Positions 7,885 through 15,888 of a stretch of 33,716 nucleotides of DNA are shown in pieces. A program made the position numbers and the translations under genes. Within the stretch, counting starts at the first letter, position 1, and each line of letters opens with the position of its first letter. Source of the stretch: Desulfocapsaceae bacterium (GTDB lineage: Bacteria > Desulfobacterota > Desulfobulbia > Desulfobulbales > Desulfocapsaceae); contig JARLHL010000001.1 of the NCBI GenBank assembly GCA_031292275.1, forward strand, positions 1 to 33,716, read 5' to 3'. The notes below the pieces were generated by a model that did no database searches, had not been told where the DNA came from, and was given only the letters and a program-made list of their open reading frames with translations.

Positions 7885-8922
7885 TCAGGGGAAGAACGGG
7901 GCTCCTTCCAGACCCGCCGTCTCAGGGAAACCGCACAGCAGATTCATATTTTGAACGGCCTGCCCTGCTGCACCCTTGACGATATTGTCAAGGGCCGACA
8001 TGACAATGATCCGTCCGGTCCGGGGGTCGATTTTGAAGCCGATGTCGCAGAAGTTCGATCCCCGCACGAACTGGGTGGCCGGGAAGGCATCTGTCGGCAT
8101 GATCCGGACAAAATACTCGTTGTCGTACATTTCCCTGTAAAGATCCCGGACCTGGTCCTGGCCGACGCCGTCGTCGAGGCGGGCATAAATGGTACTGAGA
8201 ATGCCCCGGGATATGGGCAGCAGATGGGGTGTGAAGGAAATGTTAACATTACAGCCGCCCAGCAGATTGATCTCCTGCTCAATTTCCGGGGTATGTCTGT
8301 GATCGGCCACCTTGTAGGCCCGGAATCCGTCGGCTACCTCGCAATAGAGGGAACCGACCAGCGCTGAACGCCCGGCTCCCGATGTCCCCGATTTGGAGTC
8401 GGCGATAATCGACTGCGGGTCAATGACGCCTGCTTTGAGCAGGGGCGCCAGGCCCAAGATGATCGATGTAGGGTAGCAGCCGGGATTGGCGATCAGCCGG
8501 GCTGATCTGATCTGGTCCCTGTAGAGTTCGGGGAGGCCGTAGACGGCCTCCTGAAGAAACTGGGGAGAGGTGTGCTTCTGGTACCATTGCTCGTAGACCG
8601 TTACATCCCGGATTCGGAAGTCAGCGGAGAGATCGACAACCTTTTTCTTCTCTGCCAGCAGTTGAGGGACGATGTCCATTGCCGTCTTATGGGGTACCGC
8701 AGTGAAAAAGACATCGGCCCGGGAGCAGAGTTCCGCAGCGGAGAGATTCTCGCAGATGAGATCGACCTTTTTATGCAGGTTGGGGAAGACCCGGCTCAAG
8801 GGGCTGCCCTCATGCTGTCTCGAGGTGACGGTCGTCAGGGTAATGTGCGGATGGTTGCAGAGGATGCGGGCCAGCTCTACGCCGGTGTAACCGGAAGCGC
8901 CGATAATTGCGACTTTTGTCAT
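7885..8922 (-). CDS. argC: N-acetyl-gamma-glutamyl-phosphate reductase
   Basis: This 345-residue enzyme reduces N-acetylglutamyl phosphate to the semialdehyde in arginine biosynthesis, using NADPH. It shows the Rossmann opening [19 protein letters not shown] and the active-site Cys149 in [10 protein letters not shown]. Further family stretches are [11 protein letters not shown] and the histidine-bearing HRHTPEIEQ. The gene lies downstream of rplM-rpsI but after a strong terminator, so it may have its own promoter. truA follows closely. Confidence 0.97.
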   Translation of the reverse strand: MTKVAIIGASGYTGVELARILCNHPHITLTTVTSRQHEGSPLSRVFPNLHKKVDLICENLSAAELCSRADVFFTAVPHKTAMDIVPQLLAEKKKVVDLSADFRIRDVTVYEQWYQKHTSPQFLQEAVYGLPELYRDQIRSARLIANPGCYPTSIILGLAPLLKAGVIDPQSIIADSKSGTSGAGRSALVGSLYCEVADGFRAYKVADHRHTPEIEQEINLLGGCNVNISFTPHLLPISRGILSTIYARLDDGVGQDQVRDLYREMYDNEYFVRIMPTDAFPATQFVRGSNFCDIGFKIDPRTGRIIVMSALDNIVKGAAGQAVQNMNLLCGFPETAGLEGAPFFP

Positions 8923-8995
8923 AAGGGGTACCTGTCGGAGAAATTCACGTTAAGGGGACCTGGAGCGGACCGTCTTCCTCAAATGAGGGCCAAAT

Positions 8996-9031
8996 AGAAA
9001 AAGGGAATAACAGAAGATCTGTTATTCCCTT
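8996..9031 (-). terminator. Intrinsic terminator after rpsI
   Basis: There is a perfect 14-bp inverted repeat (9001-9014 against 9018-9031) with a 3-base loop. On the minus strand it is followed by a short T-rich tract reading TTTTTCTAT. It lies 64 bases after the rpsI stop and separates the ribosomal-protein unit from argC-truA. Confidence 0.85.
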
Positions 9032-9095
9032 GAACCTTGATCCGCAAATCCGCCAAACTGCGGAATCGCACAGCCGGCGAAAACTCGGGGCGGAC

Positions 9096-9488
9096 TTACC
9101 GTTTGGAGAACTGGAACTTGGCCCGGGCAGCCTTCTGACCATACTTCTTCCGTTCCTTGATACGCGGGTCACGGGTGAGAAAGCCTGATCGTTTCAGAGG
9201 AATCCTGTTCTCAAGACTCACACTGAGAAGGGCCTTGGAGATGCCGTGGCACAAGGCATCGGCTTGCGCTGATTTACCGCCGCCCCGGAGGGTCGCCATG
9301 ACATCATACTGTTCAGCGGTCTCTGTTACCTGAAACGGTCTGACGATCTTGTGTCCTTTGAACATGCCGGCAAAATAGACATCCGCATCCAATTCGTTGA
9401 CAATCATCTTGCCGCTGCCTGGTGTGATCCAGACTCTGGCGACGGCATTTTTTCTCTTGCCGGTGGCGTAGAAACGATCTTGAGCCAT
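9096..9488 (-). CDS. rpsI: 30S ribosomal protein S9
   Basis: This 130-residue protein of the small-subunit head has the S9 signatures YATGKRKNAVARVWI near the N-terminus and KKYGQKAARAKFQFSKR at the end; the last Lys/Arg pair reaches the ribosomal P site. I chose the ATG at 9488 because GGAG lies 9 bases upstream, and this gives exactly the usual 130 residues. The in-frame ATG at 9503 has no ribosome site. It follows rplM, the standard operon order. Confidence 0.98.
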   Translation of the reverse strand: MAQDRFYATGKRKNAVARVWITPGSGKMIVNELDADVYFAGMFKGHKIVRPFQVTETAEQYDVMATLRGGGKSAQADALCHGISKALLSVSLENRIPLKRSGFLTRDPRIKERKKYGQKAARAKFQFSKR

Positions 9489-9508
9489 GGTCATTTTCTC
9501 CATGTGGG

Positions 9509-9937
9509 TTAAATATCTAATACAACAGGTTGCTGCGCTTCGTGCGGATGCGCAGTACCGGCGTAGACTTTCAGTTTTTTCAGTTGCGCACGCCCAAGCC
9601 GGTTTTTGGGAAGCATCCCCTTGACGGCGGTGATGACCAGTTCTGTCGGGTGAACTTCCATGAGTTTCTTTGCGTTTGCTTCTTTGATTCCGCCCATATA
9701 CCCGGTATGGTGATAGTACTTCTTATCCTCCCATTTATTTCCGGTCAGACGGATCTTGTCAGCATTGGTTACAATGATAAAATCGCCATTGTCAATGAAG
9801 GTCGAAAAAGTCGGCTTGTGTTTGCCGCGGAGACGGGAGGCGATTTCGGCAGCAAGGCGACCGAGTATCTTGTCCTCTGCATCAACAACATACCACTTTT
9901 TTTCAATATCATTAACAGGAGCAAGATAGGTTTTCAT
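9509..9937 (-). CDS. rplM: 50S ribosomal protein L13
   Basis: This 142-residue early-assembly protein of the large subunit has family stretches WYVVDAEDKILGRLAAEIAS, FIDNGDFIIVTNADKI, YYHHTGYMGG and AVKGMLPKNRLGR. The ATG at 9937 has GAGG at ideal spacing and gives the same length as the E. coli protein, so the in-frame TTG at 9949 is rejected. The start lies only 26 bases after a strong hairpin terminator that follows tRNA-Gly, leaving little room for a separate promoter. Confidence 0.98.
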   Translation of the reverse strand: MKTYLAPVNDIEKKWYVVDAEDKILGRLAAEIASRLRGKHKPTFSTFIDNGDFIIVTNADKIRLTGNKWEDKKYYHHTGYMGGIKEANAKKLMEVHPTELVITAVKGMLPKNRLGRAQLKKLKVYAGTAHPHEAQQPVVLDI

Positions 9938-9963
9938 TGTGTGCCTCAAATGGTCCTCTAATT

Positions 9964-9997
9964 AATAAAAAAAGGTTCGATCAATATCGAACCTTTT
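9964..9997 (-). terminator. Terminator or attenuator between tRNA-Gly and rplM
   Basis: There is a perfect 12-bp stem (AAAAGGTTCGAT at 9970-9981 against ATCGAACCTTTT at 9986-9997) with a CAAT loop. On the minus strand it runs into seven T residues. It begins 11 bases after the tRNA 3' end and lies 26 bases before rplM, so it could end tRNA transcription or attenuate readthrough into the ribosomal-protein genes. Confidence 0.88.
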
Positions 9998-10007
9998 AAA
10001 GTCTATC

Positions 10008-10082
<75 letters not shown>

Positions 10083-10107
10083 TCTTTGCTTGTGTCAAAA
10101 CAGGGCC

Positions 10108-10136
10108 AAGATACAGATTTTTGAAATTACTGTCAA
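10108..10136 (-). promoter_or_regulatory. Sigma-70 promoter of tRNA-Gly
   Basis: On the minus strand TTGACA (10136-10131) and TATCTT (10113-10108) are separated by exactly 17 bases. The distance to the tRNA 5' end is 25 bases, implying a leader of under 20 nt. It may also feed rplM-rpsI through the downstream hairpin. Confidence 0.8.
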
Positions 10137-10218
10137 TGAAAATTCCGTTTTATTTTTCAATTTCTTCCTTTTTTGCCCATGGTCGGCGAAAAAAATAGAG
10201 ATGGTTTTTTGGGGATGA

Positions 10219-10248
10219 GGTAGAATAGAGTGTTTTTAGCGGTAGAAT
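10219..10248. repeat. Tandem GGTAGAAT boxes upstream of hisB
   Basis: GGTAGAAT occurs at 10219-10226 and 10241-10248, 22 bases apart (about two helical turns), some 50-70 bases before hisB. This could be an operator or one promoter -10 copied twice. I found no convincing -35 to either copy. Confidence 0.3.
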
Positions 10249-10290
10249 CAGAAGGCGGCCCTTGAGAGAGAAAATAACGAAGGAAAGGCT

Positions 10291-10890
10291 ATGAGTGAAC
10301 AGCAAACAAGAATTGGCAGCGTCCAGCGCACGACACTGGAAACGGATATCAGCGTGGCGCTCACTCTGGATGGAACCGGACAGACGATGATCGACTCGGA
10401 TGTCCCGTTTCTTGACCATATGCTGACCCTTTTCGGCGTCCATGGTTTTTTTGATCTGATCGTGAACGGCAAGGGCGATGTCCAGGTCGATGACCACCAC
10501 ACGGTCGAGGATGTCGGCATCTGTCTGGGGAAGGCCTTCAGAGAGGCATTGGGGGATTTTACCGGGATAGCCCGTTACGGTGAATGCTGCCTTCCCATGG
10601 ATGAGACGCTGGTCCGAGTCGTTGTCGATATATCGAACCGGCCGTTCCTGCATTATAATGTAGCTGTCTCCGACAGCAGAATCGGGAGCTTTGACACGGC
10701 CCTGGCCAAAGAGTTTCTCAGGGCTTTCGCCCAACATGCCGGTGTCACGCTGCATGTGGACCTCCTGCACGGCGAAAACAGCCATCATATCATTGAGGCA
10801 GTCTTCAAGGGCCTGGGCAGGGCAATGCGGCAGGCGGTCGGAGAGATGCACGGCATTCGTGGTGCGCTGTCTTCCAAAGGCTGTCTGTGA
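10291..10890 (+). CDS. hisB: Imidazoleglycerol-phosphate dehydratase
   Basis: This 199-residue enzyme performs the sixth step of histidine biosynthesis, dehydrating imidazole glycerol phosphate with two manganese ions. Metal-binding motifs are visible: PFLDHMLTLFGVHG, DDHHTVEDVGICLG and ENSHHIIEAVFKGLGRAM. It is the monofunctional form without the phosphatase domain found in enteric HisB. AAGGAAAGG stands just before the ATG. No other his gene is visible nearby. The next gene follows 88 bp later. Confidence 0.97.
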   Translation: MSEQQTRIGSVQRTTLETDISVALTLDGTGQTMIDSDVPFLDHMLTLFGVHGFFDLIVNGKGDVQVDDHHTVEDVGICLGKAFREALGDFTGIARYGECCLPMDETLVRVVVDISNRPFLHYNVAVSDSRIGSFDTALAKEFLRAFAQHAGVTLHVDLLHGENSHHIIEAVFKGLGRAMRQAVGEMHGIRGALSSKGCL

Positions 10891-10978
10891 TTTCCCGGCA
10901 TGCCGGCTTAGAGCTGAAACGTAACGGTTCATGGCAGCGACCCTGGCATGATCTTTTCTTAATTTAAGGCAATACGAA

Positions 10979-11635
10979 ATGAGGTCTTCCGTGAAAATCC
11001 CCCCTGTTCTCATGTCTAAGGTGTGCGTGATCTGTTGTGCGGTTGTCTTGCTCTGTTCCTGTGCCGCCCAGCAGGAAATGTCAGAGAAAAATACTGACAA
11101 AGCAGTCAGGAAAATCTCCAGGTTCGTCGTCCTGCCGACAGAGATCCCCGTGGATGCAGATCGGAAATTCAGCTCTTCGGAGGCAGGAAATCTGCGAAAA
11201 GGCGCACTTTATATCGACAGCGTCCTGGCTGACGAGCTGAAAACCGTTCAGGGGGCTCAAATCCTGAATGCCGTTCAGATGGACGGTTTTTCGACGAAGG
11301 TGACAGGAAACAGGCTGGATATGATCAGGGATATCGGGCAGAAGCTGCATTGTGAAGCAGTCTTGATGACGGTTCTGAACCGTTACCATCAACGTGAGGG
11401 TGGGGACTATGCCGCTGACAATCCCGCCTCGGCGTCCTTTCTTTTGCAATTGGTTCGCGTAGAGGACGGGCAGGTGATCTGGCAGGGGAATTTCGACGAG
11501 ACCCAGGAGACCCTTCTCAGCAACCTCTTTTCCTTCGGCAAGGCCAGAGATCGCGGGTTCAAATGGGTGAGCGTCGAAGAACTGGTCCGTCAGGGCGTCC
11601 ACGAACGGCTTGCCTCCTGTCCCTATATCAATTAG
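10979..11635 (+). CDS. Predicted lipoprotein, unknown function
   Basis: This 218-residue protein has a positively charged start, a hydrophobic stretch and a lipobox-like LLCSC around Cys28, so it is probably a lipid-anchored periplasmic or outer-membrane protein. The rest is soluble with mixed helices and strands, containing LHCEAVLMTVLNRY and VRVEDGQVIWQGNFDET. Such fragments recall periplasmic lipoproteins with an anticodon-binding-like (CsgG/TolB-N) fold, but I cannot assign a family. A GTG at 10991 with GAGG upstream is an alternative start. A strong terminator follows. Confidence 0.75.
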   Translation: MRSSVKIPPVLMSKVCVICCAVVLLCSCAAQQEMSEKNTDKAVRKISRFVVLPTEIPVDADRKFSSSEAGNLRKGALYIDSVLADELKTVQGAQILNAVQMDGFSTKVTGNRLDMIRDIGQKLHCEAVLMTVLNRYHQREGGDYAADNPASASFLLQLVRVEDGQVIWQGNFDETQETLLSNLFSFGKARDRGFKWVSVEELVRQGVHERLASCPYIN

Positions 11636-11666
11636 TCAATGAGCAGAGGGTTCTGCTTCTCAGGTG

Positions 11667-11710
11667 AAAAAAGACGCCCGCCGTCGAAAACTGCAGGCGT
11701 CTTTTTTTTT
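11667..11710 (+). terminator. Intrinsic terminator after the lipoprotein gene
   Basis: GACGCC (11673-11678) pairs with GGCGTC (11696-11701) and is extended by A6 on the left and a nine-T run on the right (to 11710). The A/T symmetry would let it work in both directions. It ends only 17 bases before the next start codon. Confidence 0.88.
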
Positions 11711-11727
11711 CATTTCCCCATGGCATC

Positions 11728-12462
11728 ATGAAACCAGATATCCTTTCCCGGCAGGTCAATCGGCGCATCGGCAGGGTTATGCACGATTACGGTATGCTGA
11801 GCGACGGTGACAGGGTCTTGGTTGCCGTCTCGGGAGGGGTCGACAGTATGGTCCTGGCCTGGTTGCTGTCCTTCTGGCAGGTCAAAGCCCCGATCAGTTA
11901 TTCTGTGCATGCAGTTACTATCGATGCCGGATTCTGGCGTCCGGAGCTGGGCACAGCCCGGCCCGTCGATGTCATCGCCGCACAGATGGCGGGATTGAAT
12001 ATCGAATTTTCCATTGAAAAGGGGCAGGCCTGGGAGGAGGGGCGGACCTGTTTTGCCTGTGCCCGGCAGCGGCGCCGACAGCTCTTTGAACTGGCGAGGG
12101 AAGGGGGGTACACCAAGGTTGCGCTGGGGCATCATAAGGATGATCTGGTGGAGACTCTTTTTCTCAATATGCTCTACAGCGGCAATATCTCGACCATGGT
12201 GCCGCGTCAGGACCTCTTCGACGGCAGGCTGGCCCTGATCCGTCCGCTGGCCTATCTGGAAAAGAGCGAGGTCCGGCTGATTGCCCGCCGGCTAGGGATC
12301 AGGCCGGTTGCGAACCTCTGCCCTCTGGCAGGGGATACCCGGCGTGAGACTGTACGAAAGGTTCTGGATGACGTCTACAGGGAGGTGCCGGGGGCCAAGG
12401 GCTCGATTTTTGCCTCCATGGCCAATATCCGTCATGACTATATATTAAAGAGAGATTCCTAG
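11728..12462 (+). CDS. ttcA: TtcA-like tRNA 2-thiocytidine synthetase (PP-loop ATPase)
   Basis: This 244-residue protein of the adenylating PP-loop family probably thiolates cytidine 32 of tRNA. The ATP loop is SGGVDSMVLAWLL (about residues 35-47). The CxxC pair CFACARQRRRQLF and the following VALGHHKDDLVETLFLNM and LIRPLAYLEKSEV match TtcA closely, and a further Cys (ANLCPLAG) sits near the third iron-sulfur ligand position. The PP-loop has Val where TtcA usually has Lys (SGGKDS), which is more like TilS. The ribosome site is weak, and a terminator ends 17 bases upstream. Confidence 0.8.
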   Translation: MKPDILSRQVNRRIGRVMHDYGMLSDGDRVLVAVSGGVDSMVLAWLLSFWQVKAPISYSVHAVTIDAGFWRPELGTARPVDVIAAQMAGLNIEFSIEKGQAWEEGRTCFACARQRRRQLFELAREGGYTKVALGHHKDDLVETLFLNMLYSGNISTMVPRQDLFDGRLALIRPLAYLEKSEVRLIARRLGIRPVANLCPLAGDTRRETVRKVLDDVYREVPGAKGSIFASMANIRHDYILKRDS

Positions 12463-12513
12463 GGATGCCTTGGGAGCGGCCGCATTCTGCTCTCTTTTTC
12501 GAGAGGTGAACGT

Positions 12514-13887
12514 ATGCAAATTCGGATAAAAAATCTTTTGAAACAATCGCCTGTCGGGAGTTGCGTGCAGGTGGCGGGATGGATACGGACCCGCAGGGAC
12601 ACCGGCGGTTTCTCCTTTCTCGAGGTCAACGACGGCTCCTGTCTCGCCAATATCCAGGTCATCGCCCAGGGCAGCCTTGCCAACTATGAGACGGAGATTA
12701 AAAGGCTTTCAGCCGGCTGTTCCGTCCGGGTGGAAGGAATGCTGCAGACCTCGCCGGCCAAGGGGCAGGATGTTGAAATCCTAGCCTCCGGGCTGACGGT
12801 GGTGGGCTGGGCCGATCCGGAACATTATCCGCTGCAGAAAAAGCGACACTCCTTCGAATTCTTGCGTGAAATAAGCCATCTCCGGCCGCGTACCAATGCC
12901 CTCGGGGCCGTGGCCCGCGTCCGCTCCCGCCTGTCCTATGCCATCCATACCTTCTTTCAGGAGCGGGGCTTTTCTCAGGTCCATACCCCGATTATCACCA
13001 CCAGCGACTGCGAGGGGGCAGGCGAGATGTTCCAGCTTACCGCGATGGCTGCAGGAGATGGCCCCCGCGGGGCAGAGGCCCGGGAGTTTTTCGGCCGCAG
13101 GGCGGGGCTGACAGTGAGCGGCCAGCTGCAGGCCGAAGTCTACGCCATGGCCCTGGGCGATGTCTACACCTTCGGTCCCACCTTCCGGGCCGAAAACTCT
13201 AACACCAGCCGCCATCTGGCCGAGTTCTGGATGATCGAGCCGGAGATGGCCTTCTGTGATCTGGCCCGCAATATGCGGGTGGCCGAGGAACTGCTTACCT
13301 ATCTGCTGGACGACGTCATGACCCATTGCGCTGAGGACATGGATCTCTTCGATCGCTTTATCGAGAAGGGACTGCTGACCCGGTTGCGGGGGGTGATGGA
13401 AAATGAATTCGCCCGCATCACCTACACGGAGGCTGTCGATCGCCTGCTGCAGGCGAAAAAGACCTTTCAATACCCGGTGCAGTGGGGGATCGATCTGCAA
13501 TCGGAGCATGAGCGTTACCTGACAGAGGAGGTCTTCGGGCGGCCGTTGATCGTGACCGATTATCCTGCTGCCATAAAACCCTTTTATATGCGCGTCAACG
13601 ACGATGTCAGGACCGTGGCGGCCATGGATATCCTGGTCCCCGGTATCGGCGAGATCATCGGCGGCAGCCAGCGAGAGGAGCGGCTTGAGGTGTTGACGGC
13701 CCGAATGGAGGCCGCGGGCATAAACTGTGAGGACTATGGCTGGTATCTGGATCTCCGCCGTTACGGCACGGTGCCGCATGCGGGCTTTGGCCTGGGTTTT
13801 GAGCGACTGATTCAGTTCGTCAGCGGCATGGCCAATATCCGGGAGGTGATCCCTTTCCCGCGGACTCCGGGGTTTGCCCCATGCTGA
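12514..13887 (+). CDS. asnS: Asparaginyl-tRNA synthetase
   Basis: This 457-residue class IIb synthetase charges tRNA-Asn with asparagine. An N-terminal OB-fold ([20 protein letters not shown]) binds the anticodon. The catalytic core shows motif 2 ([20 protein letters not shown]) and motif 3 ([16 protein letters not shown]). The asparagine-specific insert region with [20 protein letters not shown] supports AsnRS rather than AspRS. GAGGTGA stands 8 bases before the ATG. ubiE follows within 35 bp, so the two are probably co-transcribed. Confidence 0.97.
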   Translation: MQIRIKNLLKQSPVGSCVQVAGWIRTRRDTGGFSFLEVNDGSCLANIQVIAQGSLANYETEIKRLSAGCSVRVEGMLQTSPAKGQDVEILASGLTVVGWADPEHYPLQKKRHSFEFLREISHLRPRTNALGAVARVRSRLSYAIHTFFQERGFSQVHTPIITTSDCEGAGEMFQLTAMAAGDGPRGAEAREFFGRRAGLTVSGQLQAEVYAMALGDVYTFGPTFRAENSNTSRHLAEFWMIEPEMAFCDLARNMRVAEELLTYLLDDVMTHCAEDMDLFDRFIEKGLLTRLRGVMENEFARITYTEAVDRLLQAKKTFQYPVQWGIDLQSEHERYLTEEVFGRPLIVTDYPAAIKPFYMRVNDDVRTVAAMDILVPGIGEIIGGSQREERLEVLTARMEAAGINCEDYGWYLDLRRYGTVPHAGFGLGFERLIQFVSGMANIREVIPFPRTPGFAPC

Positions 13888-13921
13888 TGCGGTCCGGGAA
13901 TTGTGCCGCGGAGGTGCTGCG

Positions 13922-14626
13922 ATGAGCAAAGGGCAGCAGGTGCAGCGGATGTTCGATGCCATTGCCGGCAGGTACGATCTGATGAACCGGGTCATGACCC
14001 TGGGGCAGGATCAGAAATGGCGCCGTTTCGTCGTACAGAGAGCAGGAGATCCGGGGGGCGGCAGGGTCCTTGATCTGGCCACCGGGACCGGCGATATTGC
14101 CGCCCTGATCAAACAATCCCATCCGGATGCCCTGGTGATCGGCTCGGATTTTTCGAGGAATATGCTCAAGGAGGCCAGGCGGCGTTTTCCCGGGGCCGCC
14201 ATCAGCTGGCAGGCCTGCGATGCCAACCACCTGCCCTTTGCCGACAATGTCTTTGAGGCCGTGACCTTCGGTTATCTGCTGCGCAATGTCGAGGATTCCC
14301 TTGCCGTCCTGCGGGAGGTGCACAGGGTCCTGCGACCCGGAGGGCGGGCGGTCTGTCTGGATACAACGCCTCCTGCAAAAAACCTCCTCTATCCCCTGGT
14401 CCGGTGCTACTTCCGCTTCGGTATTCCCCTGCTGGGCCGCTGCATTGCCAGCGACGAGGCGGCCTATTCATACCTTACCGGATCGACTATGGATTTCTTT
14501 ACGGCCCAGGCCCTCGCCGGGCTTTTTCGCCAGGCAGGCTTTGTGGACGTCGGCTTCAGGAAGTTCATGCTGGGAACTATAGGCATCCACTGGGGCTGTA
14601 AGGCCGTGACTCAGGCCTGTCCATGA
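13922..14626 (+). CDS. ubiE: Demethylmenaquinone/ubiquinone methyltransferase
   Basis: This 234-residue SAM-dependent methyltransferase catalyses the C-methylation that completes menaquinone (MenG) or acts in ubiquinone synthesis. It has FDAIAGRYDLMNRVMTLGQD at the N-terminus, the SAM motif RVLDLATGTGDIA, and FGYLLRNVEDSLAVLREVHR followed by VLRPGG. I chose the ATG at 13922 because GGAGGTG lies just upstream; the frame is open further upstream without a ribosome site. For an anaerobe menaquinone is the likely product. Its stop overlaps the next start (ATGA). Confidence 0.93.
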   Translation: MSKGQQVQRMFDAIAGRYDLMNRVMTLGQDQKWRRFVVQRAGDPGGGRVLDLATGTGDIAALIKQSHPDALVIGSDFSRNMLKEARRRFPGAAISWQACDANHLPFADNVFEAVTFGYLLRNVEDSLAVLREVHRVLRPGGRAVCLDTTPPAKNLLYPLVRCYFRFGIPLLGRCIASDEAAYSYLTGSTMDFFTAQALAGLFRQAGFVDVGFRKFMLGTIGIHWGCKAVTQACP

Positions 14627-15888
14627 GTGAGACCTACCGGTGCAGGGATATTGCCTTCAGCCTTGAAAAACGAGGCGCAGACCAGTACACCAAGACCAGT
14701 TATCCCCTGCGGTACGGCGTTTTTTCGGAGATTGAGACCCCGGATGCGATCCTGCAGTTCAATTTGAATGATGAGATCATCCAGGCCAGGGGCAAAGGGC
14801 GGGACTGGCCTGATCCGCAGGAATGGCTGAAAAGAACAGTCGGAAATGACTGGATATACTACTCAACCGGCGGTTATGCGGGAGTCTTTGAGGCCATTGG
14901 AGAGTATTATCTGCCCAATACTCCGTACCCCACCAACTCGCTTATTGGCGGGAAATTCCTTTCTCTGCCGTCTGTGGCCAGGCTCGCCGGCTCCTGGCAT
15001 GATCTGCTCCGGGATACAGCCGTCGGCCATGATGCGCCTGGGGCGATTCTGGATTTTCTCAGCCGGGTCCTGGCGAACAGTCCCGCGGTCCTGCAGAAAA
15101 GGGCCGAGGCCCTCTTCGCCATCTCCGGAGGCAGGGTGACGGTCCTGCCTCCGGATGCCAGACATGTGGACTACAATGTTATCCCGCTGACCGTGGCTGA
15201 GGGCTGTCTGTATAAATGCAGGTTCTGCAGGGTGAAGACCGACAGTCCGTTCCGGGAGATGGAGCCTGGGGAAGTCGACAGGCAGATCCGGGGGTTGAAG
15301 TCCTGGTATGGCCCGAATCTTGTCAATTACAACGCCCTCTTTGTAGGCGAGCATGATGCGCTCTGCGCCGATGCGGGCCTGCTGACCGCCTCTATCCATA
15401 AGGCCTGTACCGCCCTGGGACTTTTTTCCTCGGTGATGCGGGGAGCCAGCGTCTTTCTCTTCGCCAGCGTCGACTCCCTGCTCAATGCCCCCGAATGGCT
15501 GTTCGAGGATCTGGAGAGGTTCCCCGCTGCGATATACATCAATGTCGGCCTGGAATCGGCGGATCAGGAGACCCTGGACAGGCTGGGAAAGCCCGTCACG
15601 GCGGCGATGATCACCCAGGCCTTTGCCAGGATGCAGGCAATAAACGACCGTTTTGCCAATATCGAGGTAACGGCAAACTTCATCATCGATGAGGAACTGC
15701 CGGAGAACCACATCCCGGCCTTCCTGAGGCTGGTCCGCGACGGGCTGAACAGGAAGAAACCCAAGGGCTGCATCTACCTCTCCCCGCGGCGGATCGGTCG
15801 GCCCTCGCGTTCAATCCTCTTTGACTTCCATCGTCTGAAGCTGGAGAGCCGGCTTCCCACCTTCCTCTATATCATCCAGCGGTTGTAG
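14623..15888 (+). CDS. Radical SAM protein, unassigned subfamily
   Basis: This 421-residue protein has the radical SAM cluster motif CxxxCxxC at Cys195, 199 and 202 (EGCLYKCRFCRV). Typical TIM-barrel segments follow, including NYNALFVGEHDAL and YINVGLESADQETLDRLGKP. About 185 residues precede the cluster and form a domain I do not recognise, with WIYYSTGGYAGVFEAIGEYY. The motif order after the cluster resembles B12-less radical SAM enzymes such as the HemN/Elp3 group, but no known family fits clearly. It is translationally coupled to ubiE by a 4-bp overlap, which hints at a linked substrate or shared need. Its end overlaps the MOSC gene tail to tail by 17 bp. Confidence 0.85.
   Translation: MSETYRCRDIAFSLEKRGADQYTKTSYPLRYGVFSEIETPDAILQFNLNDEIIQARGKGRDWPDPQEWLKRTVGNDWIYYSTGGYAGVFEAIGEYYLPNTPYPTNSLIGGKFLSLPSVARLAGSWHDLLRDTAVGHDAPGAILDFLSRVLANSPAVLQKRAEALFAISGGRVTVLPPDARHVDYNVIPLTVAEGCLYKCRFCRVKTDSPFREMEPGEVDRQIRGLKSWYGPNLVNYNALFVGEHDALCADAGLLTASIHKACTALGLFSSVMRGASVFLFASVDSLLNAPEWLFEDLERFPAAIYINVGLESADQETLDRLGKPVTAAMITQAFARMQAINDRFANIEVTANFIIDEELPENHIPAFLRLVRDGLNRKKPKGCIYLSPRRIGRPSRSILFDFHRLKLESRLPTFLYIIQRL

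Noticed and set aside
10895-10906. Palindrome CCGGCATGCCGG just after hisB as a terminator
   Set aside because: It is a perfect 12-bp palindrome but has no loop and no T-tract. It could be a regulatory site or chance.
12781-13995. Minus-strand open frame of 404 codons opposite asnS
   Set aside because: It runs antisense to a synthetase with intact class II motifs and has no start signal of its own.
14863-15711. Minus-strand open frame of 282 codons opposite the radical SAM gene
   Set aside because: The plus-strand gene has the cluster motif and is coupled to ubiE, so the opposite frame is a shadow.
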